This document shows, in pieces, positions 20,462 through 29,395 of a stretch of 30,774 nt of DNA. A program made the translations under genes and the position numbers. A model generated the notes under the pieces. That model saw only the letters and a list, made by a program, of their open reading frames with translations. It was not told the origin of the DNA and made no database searches. Source of the DNA: Hypsibius dujardini (Eukaryota > Tardigrada > Eutardigrada > Parachela > Hypsibiidae); assembly GCA_001579985.1 (NCBI GenBank), contig LRSR01007515.1, forward strand, positions 1 through 30,774, read 5' to 3'. Every line of letters begins with the position of its first letter. The stretch's first letter is position 1.

Positions 20462-22975
20462 ATGAAGGCTTTAATTCTCGTCGGCGGATACGGAACTCGC
20501 TTGCGTCCGCTGACACTCAGTCGTCCCAAGCCCCTGGTGGAGTTTTGCAATAAACCCATGCTCTATCATCAAATTCTGGCACTACATGAGGTGAGATTTG
20601 AAAGACGCAAACAGAAAGCAGGCGGATATGGGAAAATTGTTGGTTACTTACGTAGAATTGGTCGTTGATTGATTGAGGGTTGGCGCTAACACTCTTGCTG
20701 CCGATCGACTTGATTGCTTGTTCACAGTATTCGTTGGGCATTGAGGAGAATGTCATTCGATACCGTTTGAAATACCTTTTTAGAATAATTATGCGTCATT
20801 TTATTTTTTTTACGTTATTTTCGGGCTAACGAATCAATTTTGCACAAAGGAGAAGGAAAAGGGCCATCAATTAAATGAAACCGCAGTCATTTAATCATTC
20901 AATGTACTCATTGATTGGTCGTTAATATTTTTCGGAGAACAATATTTTCCATTTATTTGAAATTCATCTATTCACCACGTCCAAGTGTTGATATTCATTT
21001 GTTTTTTTATGTCATGTGAAAATTCTGCTGATAATAACATCCATCGGCAGCAATTATGTTCTAGCAATGCTATTTTCCAGGCAGGAGTCACGCACATCAT
21101 TTTGGCGGTCAGCTATCGCGCTGAAATGATGGAGAAAGAGCTAACCGATCTCGCCAGCAAGGTATGAATTTTTTCACGAGCCGGCAAACATGCAGACAGT
21201 CGTGAACAACAAGCAGGCTGGTGGGCAAGATAGGCTGGCCGGAGTTGAGATTGATAAACAATCAGGCAGGCAGGCAGGCAGGCAGGCAGGCAAGCAGACA
21301 AGCAGGCAAGCAAGCAGACAAGCAGACAAGCAGGCAGACAAGCAGACAAGCTGACAGACAGACAGACAGACAGACAGACAGAGACAGAGACAGACAGACA
21401 GAGACAGAGACAGACAGACAGACAGACAGTCAAACAGGCTGATAGGCAGACGGGCGGACGGGCAAATTAAGAACTGACGGACAAACTGGCAGACGGACCG
21501 GGAAGACAGACCAATAAACAACCGGCTGACAGATATGCATCCGATGGCCAAGCAGGCAGGCATAGACTGTAAGTACAATACAGTAGTTCCCGTTCGTTTT
21601 CTTCCAGTTGGGAGTAAAAATGACATACTCATTGGAGGAAGAGCCTCTTGGCACGGCTGGCCCGCTGGCCTTGGCTCGCGACTACCTGGAAGGAACAGAG
21701 CCATTCTTTGTCCTGAACAGCGATGTTATTTGCGACTTTCCTTTCAAAGATATGATTGCATTCCACACGAATCACGGAGCCGAGGGCACCCTCGTGGTAC
21801 GTTCCAAAATCTTTGTGCTTCTAGCTCTTCTTCTCTCTAAAGGAGAGCACCCACCATGCTATTACGGCGGCGCGGGAGAGTGGCATTGTGTGTGTAACGA
21901 GCGCATAACCAAAATTCTGCTCCCGGCAGGTAACGACTGTCGCCGAACCGTCAAAGTACGGAGTGGTTTTATATAACGAAATTGGCCGGATAGACAGCTT
22001 TGTTGAGAAGCCGCAGGAGTTTGTGTCCAACAAGATCAACGCCGGCCTGTATATGCTCAGTCCTAGCGTGCTGAAGCGGATTCCATTGCGGCCGACGTCC
22101 ATTGAGAAGGACGTGTTCCCCGGGATGGCCGACCAGAAGCAGCTTTATGCAATGGAACTTAAAGGTTCAAGCGAAAGCCAACTAATAAAATAACCGTCAT
22201 GTTGTTTTGTTTTCCTTGTCTGACTGGAGTTTGCCAATTTCTGTCTCTTTGTCTGCCTATGTGTCTGTCTATCTGTTTGCCTGTCTGTCTGTCTGTCTGT
22301 CTGCCTGTCTGCCCGCCTGCCTGCCTGTCTGCTAGACTTTGTCTCCCTATGACCGTTGAGTTGTAAGTTTGTGTTACCTCTATCGAGCAGGTTTGAGTGA
22401 CTTGTTCTTTTACGTATCGTGTTTTCAAACCACAGGTTACTGGATGGACATCGGTCAGCCCCGGGACTACCTCACAGGCATGTGCCTCTACCTCACGAGT
22501 CTCCATCGCCGGCAGTCCGGCGAGCTCTCCACCGGTTCGCAATTTGTCGGCAGCGTTCTTGTGGTTAGTTGCAGTGACGTCGTAAAGCGGACATCCGTGT
22601 CGCGTTGTGGCACGTAATTTCTAATAGCCCTGCTGATTACGCTTCACTCTCCTTCTACAGCACGAGACAGCGCAGATTGGGCAGAACTGCCGGATCGGAC
22701 CGAACGTCGTTATCGGGCCGAACGTCATCGTCGAGGACGGCGTCCGGGTCCAACGCACCACCCTCCTCGGCGGTAGTAAAGTTCGTGCATATTCAATGCT
22801 CAACGACTGCATCATCGGCTGGAACTGCGATATCGGCCGGTGGGTCCGGATGGAGAATGTCTGCGTGCTAGGGGAGGACGTCCTGGTCAAGGATGAGCTC
22901 TACATCAACGGCGGCTTCATTCTGCCGCATAAGGAAATCAAAGTGTCGGTCCTTGAGCCGCAAATTATCATGTAG
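20462..22975 (+). CDS. GMPPB: mannose-1-phosphate guanylyltransferase, catalytic beta subunit
   Basis: This cytosolic enzyme makes GDP-mannose from mannose-1-phosphate and GTP, the donor for N-glycans, O-mannose glycans and GPI anchors. Six exons (20462-20590, 21081-21161, 21608-21796, 21930-22164, 22436-22563, 22661-22975) join in phase to 358 residues, close to the human 360. The nucleotidyltransferase motif is [20 protein letters not shown], followed by [13 protein letters not shown], then [51 protein letters not shown] and [16 protein letters not shown]. The C-terminal part is a left-handed beta helix of hexapeptide repeats ([20 protein letters not shown]) ending in [12 protein letters not shown] and EPQIIM. 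All signature residues are present. Introns 2 and 4 carry opposed tetranucleotide arrays around exons 3 and 4. Confidence 0.96.
21261..21536. repeat. CAGG/CAAG/CAGA array in GMPPB intron 2
   Basis: Pure GGCA units grade into CAAG/CAGA mixtures, then CAGA and GACAGA units with a six-base register shift, then a degenerate tail. It reads CAGA on the sense strand. Confidence 0.9.
22241..22333. repeat. TCTG array in GMPPB intron 4
   Basis: TCTG, TATG and TGCC units lie in the intron 22165-22435, opposite in orientation to the array in intron 2. Confidence 0.85.
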
Positions 22976-23299
22976 TGAATAGGAGGCTGTCTCTAGGGCG
23001 CTGAGCCGGGCTCAAATGCACGAGAAAATTCCAGGGAGATTTGGTTTTCAACGAGTTTTTAGTTGTTTTTTTAGAAGGATTATTTCCAATAGTCACACCT
23101 TGCCTTAGTCTGTTTTCATGCTGCATGCAAGCCAGTTGTGGACTAAATTAATCAACTGCATTTTTAGCCATTTTCATAGGCTTGTTAACTGAATCGTCAA
23201 ATATTTCAGCACGAAAATGCAAGAATATGATGATGGAAACTTCTCGATCGATCGTTTTTAATTTGTCCGCCAATATTAAAAGAGATAATCCAAAGGGAT
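22976..23299. other. tail-to-tail gap between GMPPB and EXOSC1
   Basis: This holds the two 3' UTRs only. An ATTAAA on the minus strand at 23262-23257, about 40 bases past the EXOSC1 stop, may be its polyadenylation signal. Nothing else is visible. Confidence 0.5.
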
Positions 23300-24476
23300 T
23301 CACTTTCTTGGAGGAAGAGTGACCGGAGCGACCGCCGTGGACAGGCGCTTCCGGGATTTGCGGAAAGTCTCCGGGCAAATCACCTCATGCGGTCCGATCG
23401 GCACCATCAAACAGTCCGCGGCGCTCCACGACATGACCACGCCCAGCTTCGCGTCTCCCGTCACGTCCAACTGCACCGGCGAATCCAGCGTCACTACCCG
23501 CGCCAAAAGGAGGTCCCGCACGGCAAAGTAATCCTCCAGTTCAATGAGATGCGGATTCAGCGGTTCAATGTGTTCCATCCGGAGGACCGCGTTGATGGGC
23601 TCTTCGAGGTTCTCCCCCGCAACCGTGCGAATCACGCATTGCACCTTTACAGAACACAACGAAAACAGCTTTAACAAACGGCGCTTTGACCGACTAAAAA
23701 CCCGGTTACTGGGCAGCTGATTGCTTGAAAGTTCTAGGTTAGTTCGTTCGGCTCGTCTGAAAAACTAAACAAAATGAGTCATTGATTGATTGATTGATGA
23801 ACTGATTGTATTGCACAGCATATCCCTGCCATATTCCCAACGAAGTCATTATTACTGACTAATATAACTATGGCAATCAATAAAAAATAAAATAAACAGC
23901 GAAAACCTCTTGTTTAACTTCCCAACCAAGAAGAGAAATCAAAGTTCGTTATTCAATATCTATTTGTGAAGGAGGCTAAATATGGTGATGCGTTGTAATG
24001 CTTGATTGAAGTATTGACTTGCAGAAGTTAACGCTGGAGCTATATGTTACAATCGATTGATCGAGTAGTTGATTGATTGAAGATCAAACAGGTATAAATA
24101 AAAAACTAAGCAGCCAACCAACCTCCAGCACGTCCACGGCAGTCACTTCGGCGATGACAATGTCTCCGCTCTTTGGCAGCGTGGTGTTAATGTGAAGGGC
24201 ATGCGGGCACTTCGGGCGGGTGACGCTGATCTCGATGCGATGGTCGTTTTCGTTGTGTCGCGGCTGGACCGTCACTGTGCCCAGGTAGGCCGACCGAATG
24301 CGCCGGTTCTCTGTCCACACACCTGCGCGACCCTTGACGGAAGCGCCACAGATGGCGAGCACTTCACCCGGCGCGACGCTCTTCCCGGAGTAGACGAAGA
24401 CTTTACCGGCCTTCGGGATGGATATTTTGTGGAAGGATTTCTGCGGCTGTTCCTGCTGGGACGGTGACACGGCCAT
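23300..24476 (-). CDS. EXOSC1: RNA exosome subunit Csl4
   Basis: A cap subunit of the RNA exosome, which degrades and trims RNA in the nucleus and cytoplasm. Two exons (24476-24123, 23644-23300) join in phase to 232 residues. The N-terminal region has the Csl4 beta-barrel (VFVYSGKSVAPGEVLAICGA, then SAYLGTVTVQP). The middle is the S1 RNA-binding fold, beginning SGDIVIAEVTAVDVLEVQC. The C-terminus has FAVRDLLLARVV and LGVVMSWSAADCLMVPIGPH, which aligns with the human segment that ends in the CPKTH motif, here VICPETFRKSRK. In higher animals the CPxTH/CPxTF cysteine belongs to the C-terminal domain; only one such cysteine motif is visible. Human Csl4 has 195 residues, so this one carries extra N-terminal and internal sequence. 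The intron has GATT repeats (about 23783-23802). Confidence 0.85.
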
Positions 24477-25511
24477 TGTCGAGATTTAATCAGTAATACA
24501 AATTGAAATATTATTGTTGCCACTTTTACATCACTTGAAAAAAATCCGATAGCATACTGGCTCTGGAATGATTCAAGAGTCTCAGACCATGAAATTATCA
24601 GGAAGACGAAAAACCTTCGGGAAAGAATTTATTTATTTTCACTTTTGAAACCGAACCAGACAGTTATAATGGAACGTCAGACTCCAGTAAGAGAACATCA
24701 GAATCCAGTAACAAAACGATATAGAGAACAGTAATAGGATCACTTAACGCGAGAATCCAGTATGAGGGAGGGGTCTTAGAATGGGCCACCCGGGAATCAA
24801 AACTTTCAGACAGGTTATGGCTATCGTCAAGATCTTAAACGACCGAAAATAATTGATAACTTTGGTGGAACGCGTATCAGAAATGAAAAAAAGTTGTGGG
24901 GAACATGTTTAAAAAACGAAATAATTGAACGGTGGGAAATAGCTCACTGTAGAGGTCGCTGACTATTCGGTGGCGCACCTGTTTTCGATTAATTTGCGAC
25001 AGAGCGCCCCCTGCCAACCGGTGGCCCATTCCAGAGCCATTCCTTCGTAACGAAATGCTCCAGCAATGGATCAATCAAGCGACGGCCAGGGTCCAGGACT
25101 CACTTATTGTATACTTGGAGTTTTATGTACTTTTGATCACATGCCACTTGTCAGTGGTAGATTCCTGCTCCTTGCTCTAAGCTGTAGCTAGCTCAGCCAA
25201 GAATTGAACCTCGAAGCTCGTGTGCTATTGTGCATGTATGGGTAGTGACGTTCATAGTTGCCTGATTGGCGGTTCGACTATTGCGCCTGTGCGAAAGTTG
25301 GAAACTCCTCCAGTGTGGTCATAGAATCAGATAGATCAGGGATACGGGATCACTGAGTCGACACTACAAGCGCTAGCAATCGCGGCTGTCGTATAAATGG
25401 ATTCTCTCCTCGATCATTAACCGGCGAGGTGACATGATATTTTTATTCGAGAAGTAGCAAACCTTGAAAAAAGCGACCACCGAACAAAAATGAGGAAAAA
25501 TGACAACACAA
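24477..25511. other. gap upstream of EXOSC1 and downstream of RPL26; no gene seen
   Basis: One kilobase contains the EXOSC1 promoter (right of its ATG on the minus strand) and the RPL26 3' UTR. It has AT-rich and mixed sequence without tetranucleotide arrays. A tRNA-like patch near 25190-25280 does not fold as a tRNA. Confidence 0.5.
25442..25447 (-). terminator. polyadenylation signal of RPL26
   Basis: AATAAA on the minus strand, 65 bases downstream of the RPL26 stop codon. Confidence 0.6.
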
Positions 25512-26083
25512 TCAGCCGCTGGCTTTAGGCTTCTTCTCAGCCTGTGGCGCTGCAGTCTCAACTTCTTCCGTGTACTTTCCCTTGAGACCGTCTTTCTGCT
25601 CGCGGCGGGCCTTGGCACGACGCTCGATGGACCGCTTGCGATCGTTGTCCAGCTTGGGTTTTACAATAACAACCTACGTGCGCCCAAACAAGGACACGGT
25701 TAGAATCGTGTAATTTAAACATGCTAAATATGCGGGATTTTCTTCGAGGGAAGGAACTGCAACTGCAGACTCACATTTGACGGGTGAACTCCGACAGGTA
25801 CGGTGGCACCGTTGGCCTTCTCCCTCGTGATCCGTTCAATGTGAATGACAAACTTCTTGCGGTAGACGGCAATCACCTTGCCCACCTGCTGGCCCTTGTA
25901 GTGCCCACGGACAATCTGAACCTCATCATCCTTCCGGATGGGGAGTGCGCGGACGCCGTGCTTGGTGCGCTGATCCTTGGAGAGGGGAGCGCTCATCAGC
26001 TTTCGCCGGATGTGCGACGGGGCGTTGAAGTATCGCTTTCGGTTCTTCCGGCGCGAGCTGGTGACGAAGGGATTCAGCTTCAT
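25512..26083 (-). CDS. RPL26: large-subunit ribosomal protein L26 (uL24)
   Basis: A component of the 60S ribosome near the exit tunnel. Two coding exons (26083-25775, 25673-25512) join in phase to 156 residues; human L26 has 145. The family blocks are all present: [57 protein letters not shown] and [17 protein letters not shown], then [20 protein letters not shown] in exon 2. The KOW motif lies around [20 protein letters not shown]. The tail is longer than usual and ends KPKASG. The ATG lies ten bases after a TTGCAG acceptor, so the transcript has a 5'-UTR intron whose donor is at 26809 (CATCAG then GTAAGAG on the minus strand). Confidence 0.97.
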
Positions 26084-26093
26084 GATTTCTGCA

Positions 26094-26809
26094 AAACATA
26101 GAAGGAATACGCGTTAGATCATAATCGGTAGCAAAAGGAAATCTTCACCGCAAAGGTTTTAATCAATCAATCAATCAACCAACCAAACGATGAGCGCTCA
26201 CGGCCTCTTGCTATTGCCTGCTTCCCACCCTGCATAGTCAGAAAATTTCGCTATATACCTTTCCTGCGATGCGAAAACAAAACCTAGAATACGAAAATAG
26301 TTTTAACGACTAAAAAGCTGAGAACTTCTACAACAAGTCAATTTCAGCAATAAAAATTGCAAATGATCAAATCTTCCCTAAAATCTCAACAGCGTCCTTT
26401 AAAAACAAATATCTTAAATCTCGTCCGACTATGCGGAAAGAGCACTCAATAACAAATTTAATTTCCGAGTGAAATCTCAGAACTGCCAAAAAAATTCAAA
26501 TGCTACTGCTACGACGGTCGAGACCGCAAGATCTTCCTCTCTTCCTCGTCAAGAGCAGAAAACGAAATCCCACCCGCGTTCGCCTACTCCGCGGCACTAA
26601 ATCTCAAATCGCTAACTAATTTCATGCCGAATTCCGCTGTGCAACACGAAGAAGACATCCATGCGGAATGGAACATCGGTGGAGACCTCCAAAAATTTCC
26701 CTCAACTCATCCGTGTTCGTGAAAACAAATTCCCTCACACGCCGGTCTCTCGGACCGTAACTTTAACCCTAAAAACGTTCACAATTTTACCGCACTAGAA
26801 TTCTCTTAC
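26094..26809 (-). other. 5'-UTR intron of RPL26, about 715 bp
   Basis: A strong donor (GTAAGAG, starting at 26809) and acceptor (TTTTGCAG, ending at about 26094) bracket this stretch on the minus strand. It is one of the longer introns in the window and is AT-rich, with an ATTG-type run at 26161-26180. Ribosomal protein introns often host snoRNAs; I looked for C and D boxes and found no convincing pair. No open frame of note is present. Confidence 0.65.
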
Positions 26810-26860
26810 CTGATGAAGTCGGGAATCGGGCAGAAACAATGGACGCAGAAGAAGTCGAAT
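26810..26860 (-). promoter_or_regulatory. RPL26 first (non-coding) exon with possible TOP start
   Basis: On the minus strand a pyrimidine-rich stretch (CGACTTCTTCTGCGTCCATT) precedes the donor by about 40 bases. Ribosomal protein mRNAs of animals begin with a 5' terminal oligopyrimidine tract, so transcription may start here. The exact start cannot be fixed from sequence. Confidence 0.4.
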
Positions 26861-27383
26861 GAAAAACTCCGGAGAACCCGCAAATGTTTTCCCTCGCAGA
26901 CTGATTTTTGCAGTGTGGCTTGCGTGCGGATAGTCGGCGTAGCGGAAGGAAAGTGCGGAATTGGCCTGCTGGATACAGTGACACTTATTGACACTTTCCT
27001 CGAATGGGAATCTGTGCCGTCTTGTGGCCTAGACCGTACGGCCAATCAAATCAAAACTGCTGTAAATGAATTGGAAACAGCTGACTTCTTCAGTTTTTAC
27101 GGTTTCATCTGACCGATTGGTTGATTACGGTTTAATTCCTAGTTAAGTACTTGCTTGCATGAAGCTATCGATTGCCTGATTGTCTTCTTCTCATTTGGCA
27201 GTCCATTCTATATTGCTTGCTGCTTCCTCGTACAGTAGTCAGCAGAGTGCAGAGTGCAGACTACCGGCAATAGGTGACACTTCGCTGGAACGATTGATTG
27301 ACTCCTTGTAGTTTAATTAGTTTTTTTTGTCCTTTCCTTTCATTCATGCGAAAATTCTTTACATTTCATTATGAGATGTGACA
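26861..27383. promoter_or_regulatory. head-to-head promoter region of RPL26 and TSEN34
   Basis: This separates two divergent genes. No TATA box at a convincing position is seen. A small direct repeat (AGAGTGC twice, about 27245-27260) is the only local structure. Confidence 0.4.
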
Positions 27384-28587
27384 ATGATGGCAACAAAATC
27401 AAGCATTGATGTTGAACTTGGTTCATCATCATCACAAGATGAGGATCTTCCTACAGCAAAACGCCCCAAACGGGAGGAACAAACGTCGGAGGAGACCCCG
27501 CGCCGAAAAATTACCATCAACATCGGCGCTCGTGGCACTCTGCACGTGTGGGACGCCGAAGGTGAGTTTCATTTCTTTCACATTTTTTGTGTGCTTTTTG
27601 GGTAGCTTTTCATTTTCAGATGCGGTGAAGATGCAGAGTGTCTATCATGTGATGGGCACCACGGTCGGCTGTTTTGCCAAGACTCCTCTGCAGGACATCT
27701 TCAAATCATTACCATTTCAACTGACGCCCGCCGAAGCGGCTTATCTGCGCGATATCGGGGCGGCACGATTCGTGGATGAAGCTGTGCTGCGGAAGTTTCC
27801 CACCGCGGTGCAACAGGAGGCGTTTCGCGAGCAGCGAGAGAAGCAGTTCAATGATCAGGTGATAAACTCGATTGATTGGTTGATTGCCTGAATAGTAGGA
27901 CGTTAATTGCCGAGTTTAAATCTTCGATTGACTGATCTATTGTGTCGATCAACGACATGACGTTAACTTTAACACCAATTGTCCGCCCTTCCACAAGGAA
28001 TTCGATGGGTTGATCGATTTCTTGTTGCTTCATTTACTGAATCTTTATTATTTGAATGACAGACTGATAGTGATTCTCAGTACTTTTTATAGCACAAGGA
28101 ATTCGACAAAGCCAGACAGTTTCAATTGGACGAGCGAAAGGAGCAAATCATGGCTGGAAAAATCAGAAAGATGACTGAGGCTGCTGCCGTAAGTGGGATA
28201 CCACTGAATCTGCCGGAAGATAGAGAGGAACTGTGGCAGACTATTCGCAACGAGTTATTGAGCCGACCGATGGTTCAGGAAGGAAGTGCTCGCATAGAAC
28301 TACCGTTTCGTTCGTGGAAAGTTGACATGAGCCTTGCGGAACTGGAGGAGATTACGTTTTCGTATCCACAGACTCACCCGGAAAGGGTTTATTATGCGGC
28401 TTACTTGGAGCTAATGAAGGCCGGTTTTTGGGTCACTTCCGGCATGAAATATGGCGGTGATTTGCTGCTGTATGAAGGTATTATAGATTGAGGGCCGAAT
28501 CGAGGGGCAGGCAGACAAACAGACAGATGCACAGCAGTAAGATAAACAGCAAACAGACAGACAAACGGACAGACAGACAGATAAACG

Positions 28588-28622
<35 letters not shown>

Positions 28623-28965
28623 GGACAGACGGACAGACAAACGGACAGGCAGACAAACAGACAGACTGACAGTTAGATAGACAGGAAGTATGATGATCTG
28701 ATGGACAGACGTAAACAGTCATTCGGCGAAAAGGTAGACTGCGGTTTGTAAATGCTAAAATTTGAATGGATTCGTAGGGGATGTACACGTAAACCACTCA
28801 ACTTGTATTGTGAGGATTGTTGACGAGACCGAGGAGACATCCCTAGAAGACATCTTACGGATTGGCCGGGTGGCTACAGCCTGTCATAAGGCAGTTCTTT
28901 GGGCGAGTGTCCGGAAAGACTATACCGTTGACTTTACCTGCAGCAAATGGTCTCTGATGAAGTAA
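27384..28965 (+). CDS. TSEN34: tRNA-splicing endonuclease catalytic subunit Sen34
   Basis: This subunit cuts pre-tRNA at the 3' splice site in the nuclear TSEN complex. Four exons (27384-27561, 27620-27858, 28093-28477, 28778-28965) join in phase to 329 residues; human has 310. The N-terminus is a charged tail with a basic patch (TAKRPKREE), then the N-terminal domain with TPAEAAYLRDIGAARFV. A helical linker follows. The C-terminal nuclease fold contains YAAYLELMKAGFWVTSGMKY and GGDLLLYEGDV. The catalytic triad is Tyr266 (LLLYE), His274 (VNHS) and Lys305 (ACHKAV). The Tyr-His spacing of 8 and His-Lys spacing of 31 equal those of the human enzyme (247, 255, 286), which strongly supports an active subunit. 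The ATG at 27384 is followed at once by a second ATG. Confidence 0.93.
28504..28683. repeat. CAGA array in TSEN34 intron 3
   Basis: CAGA, CAAA and CGGA units fill the intron 28478-28777, between the exon with the catalytic tyrosine and the exon with the histidine and lysine. It reads CAGA on the sense strand. Confidence 0.9.
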
Positions 28966-29395
28966 AAGCAGAACCTGGGAGTGCTGTACCCGGATGTGTC
29001 TCTTGCTGGTGGCAGCTGTTGTCATTCAGCGGAAAAGATGGCACTGTTGATGCTGGTTTGGACAGTCTCCACTTCTTAGTCAGACGAATTAGGCAGTCTT
29101 TCCAAACAAGACATTCCTGTTTCCAGGTACGCACTACGTCCCGTGCTGAAGTCAAATGGTTCCAGAATTGGCTTTGAACGATGCTACGCACAATAGTTCC
29201 GAAAATGGTTTCGTGCTAATTGTTTTCTATTGGTTGTTTCGCGGAATGGTTTTGAACCGTTACGCATTGGTATTAGCTAATAAAATTTCGACTCATTTTG
29301 TTCCGATTTCAATAGAGAAATATATTTCGTATATTTCCGTGACTATAAATTCTAGATCACATCTGAGAGTGAATACTGTGATTCAAGGCTATCTG
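28966..29395. other. tail-to-tail gap between TSEN34 and the MetX-like gene
   Basis: This contains both 3' UTRs. AATAAA at 29279-29284 is a plausible polyadenylation signal for TSEN34, about 315 bases past its stop. No gene is seen. Confidence 0.5.

Noticed and set aside
25190-25285. Possible tRNA: TAGCTCAG (A-box-like) and GGTTCGACT (B-box-like) on the plus strand, and a T-loop-like GGTTCAATTC on the minus strand
   Set aside because: Spacing between the boxes is too long, the T-stem and acceptor stem do not pair, and no anticodon arm can be drawn.
26813-27112. 99-residue open frame starting in the RPL26 first exon on the opposite strand
   Set aside because: It overlaps the RPL26 promoter and non-coding exon, resembles no family, and lacks splice or composition support.
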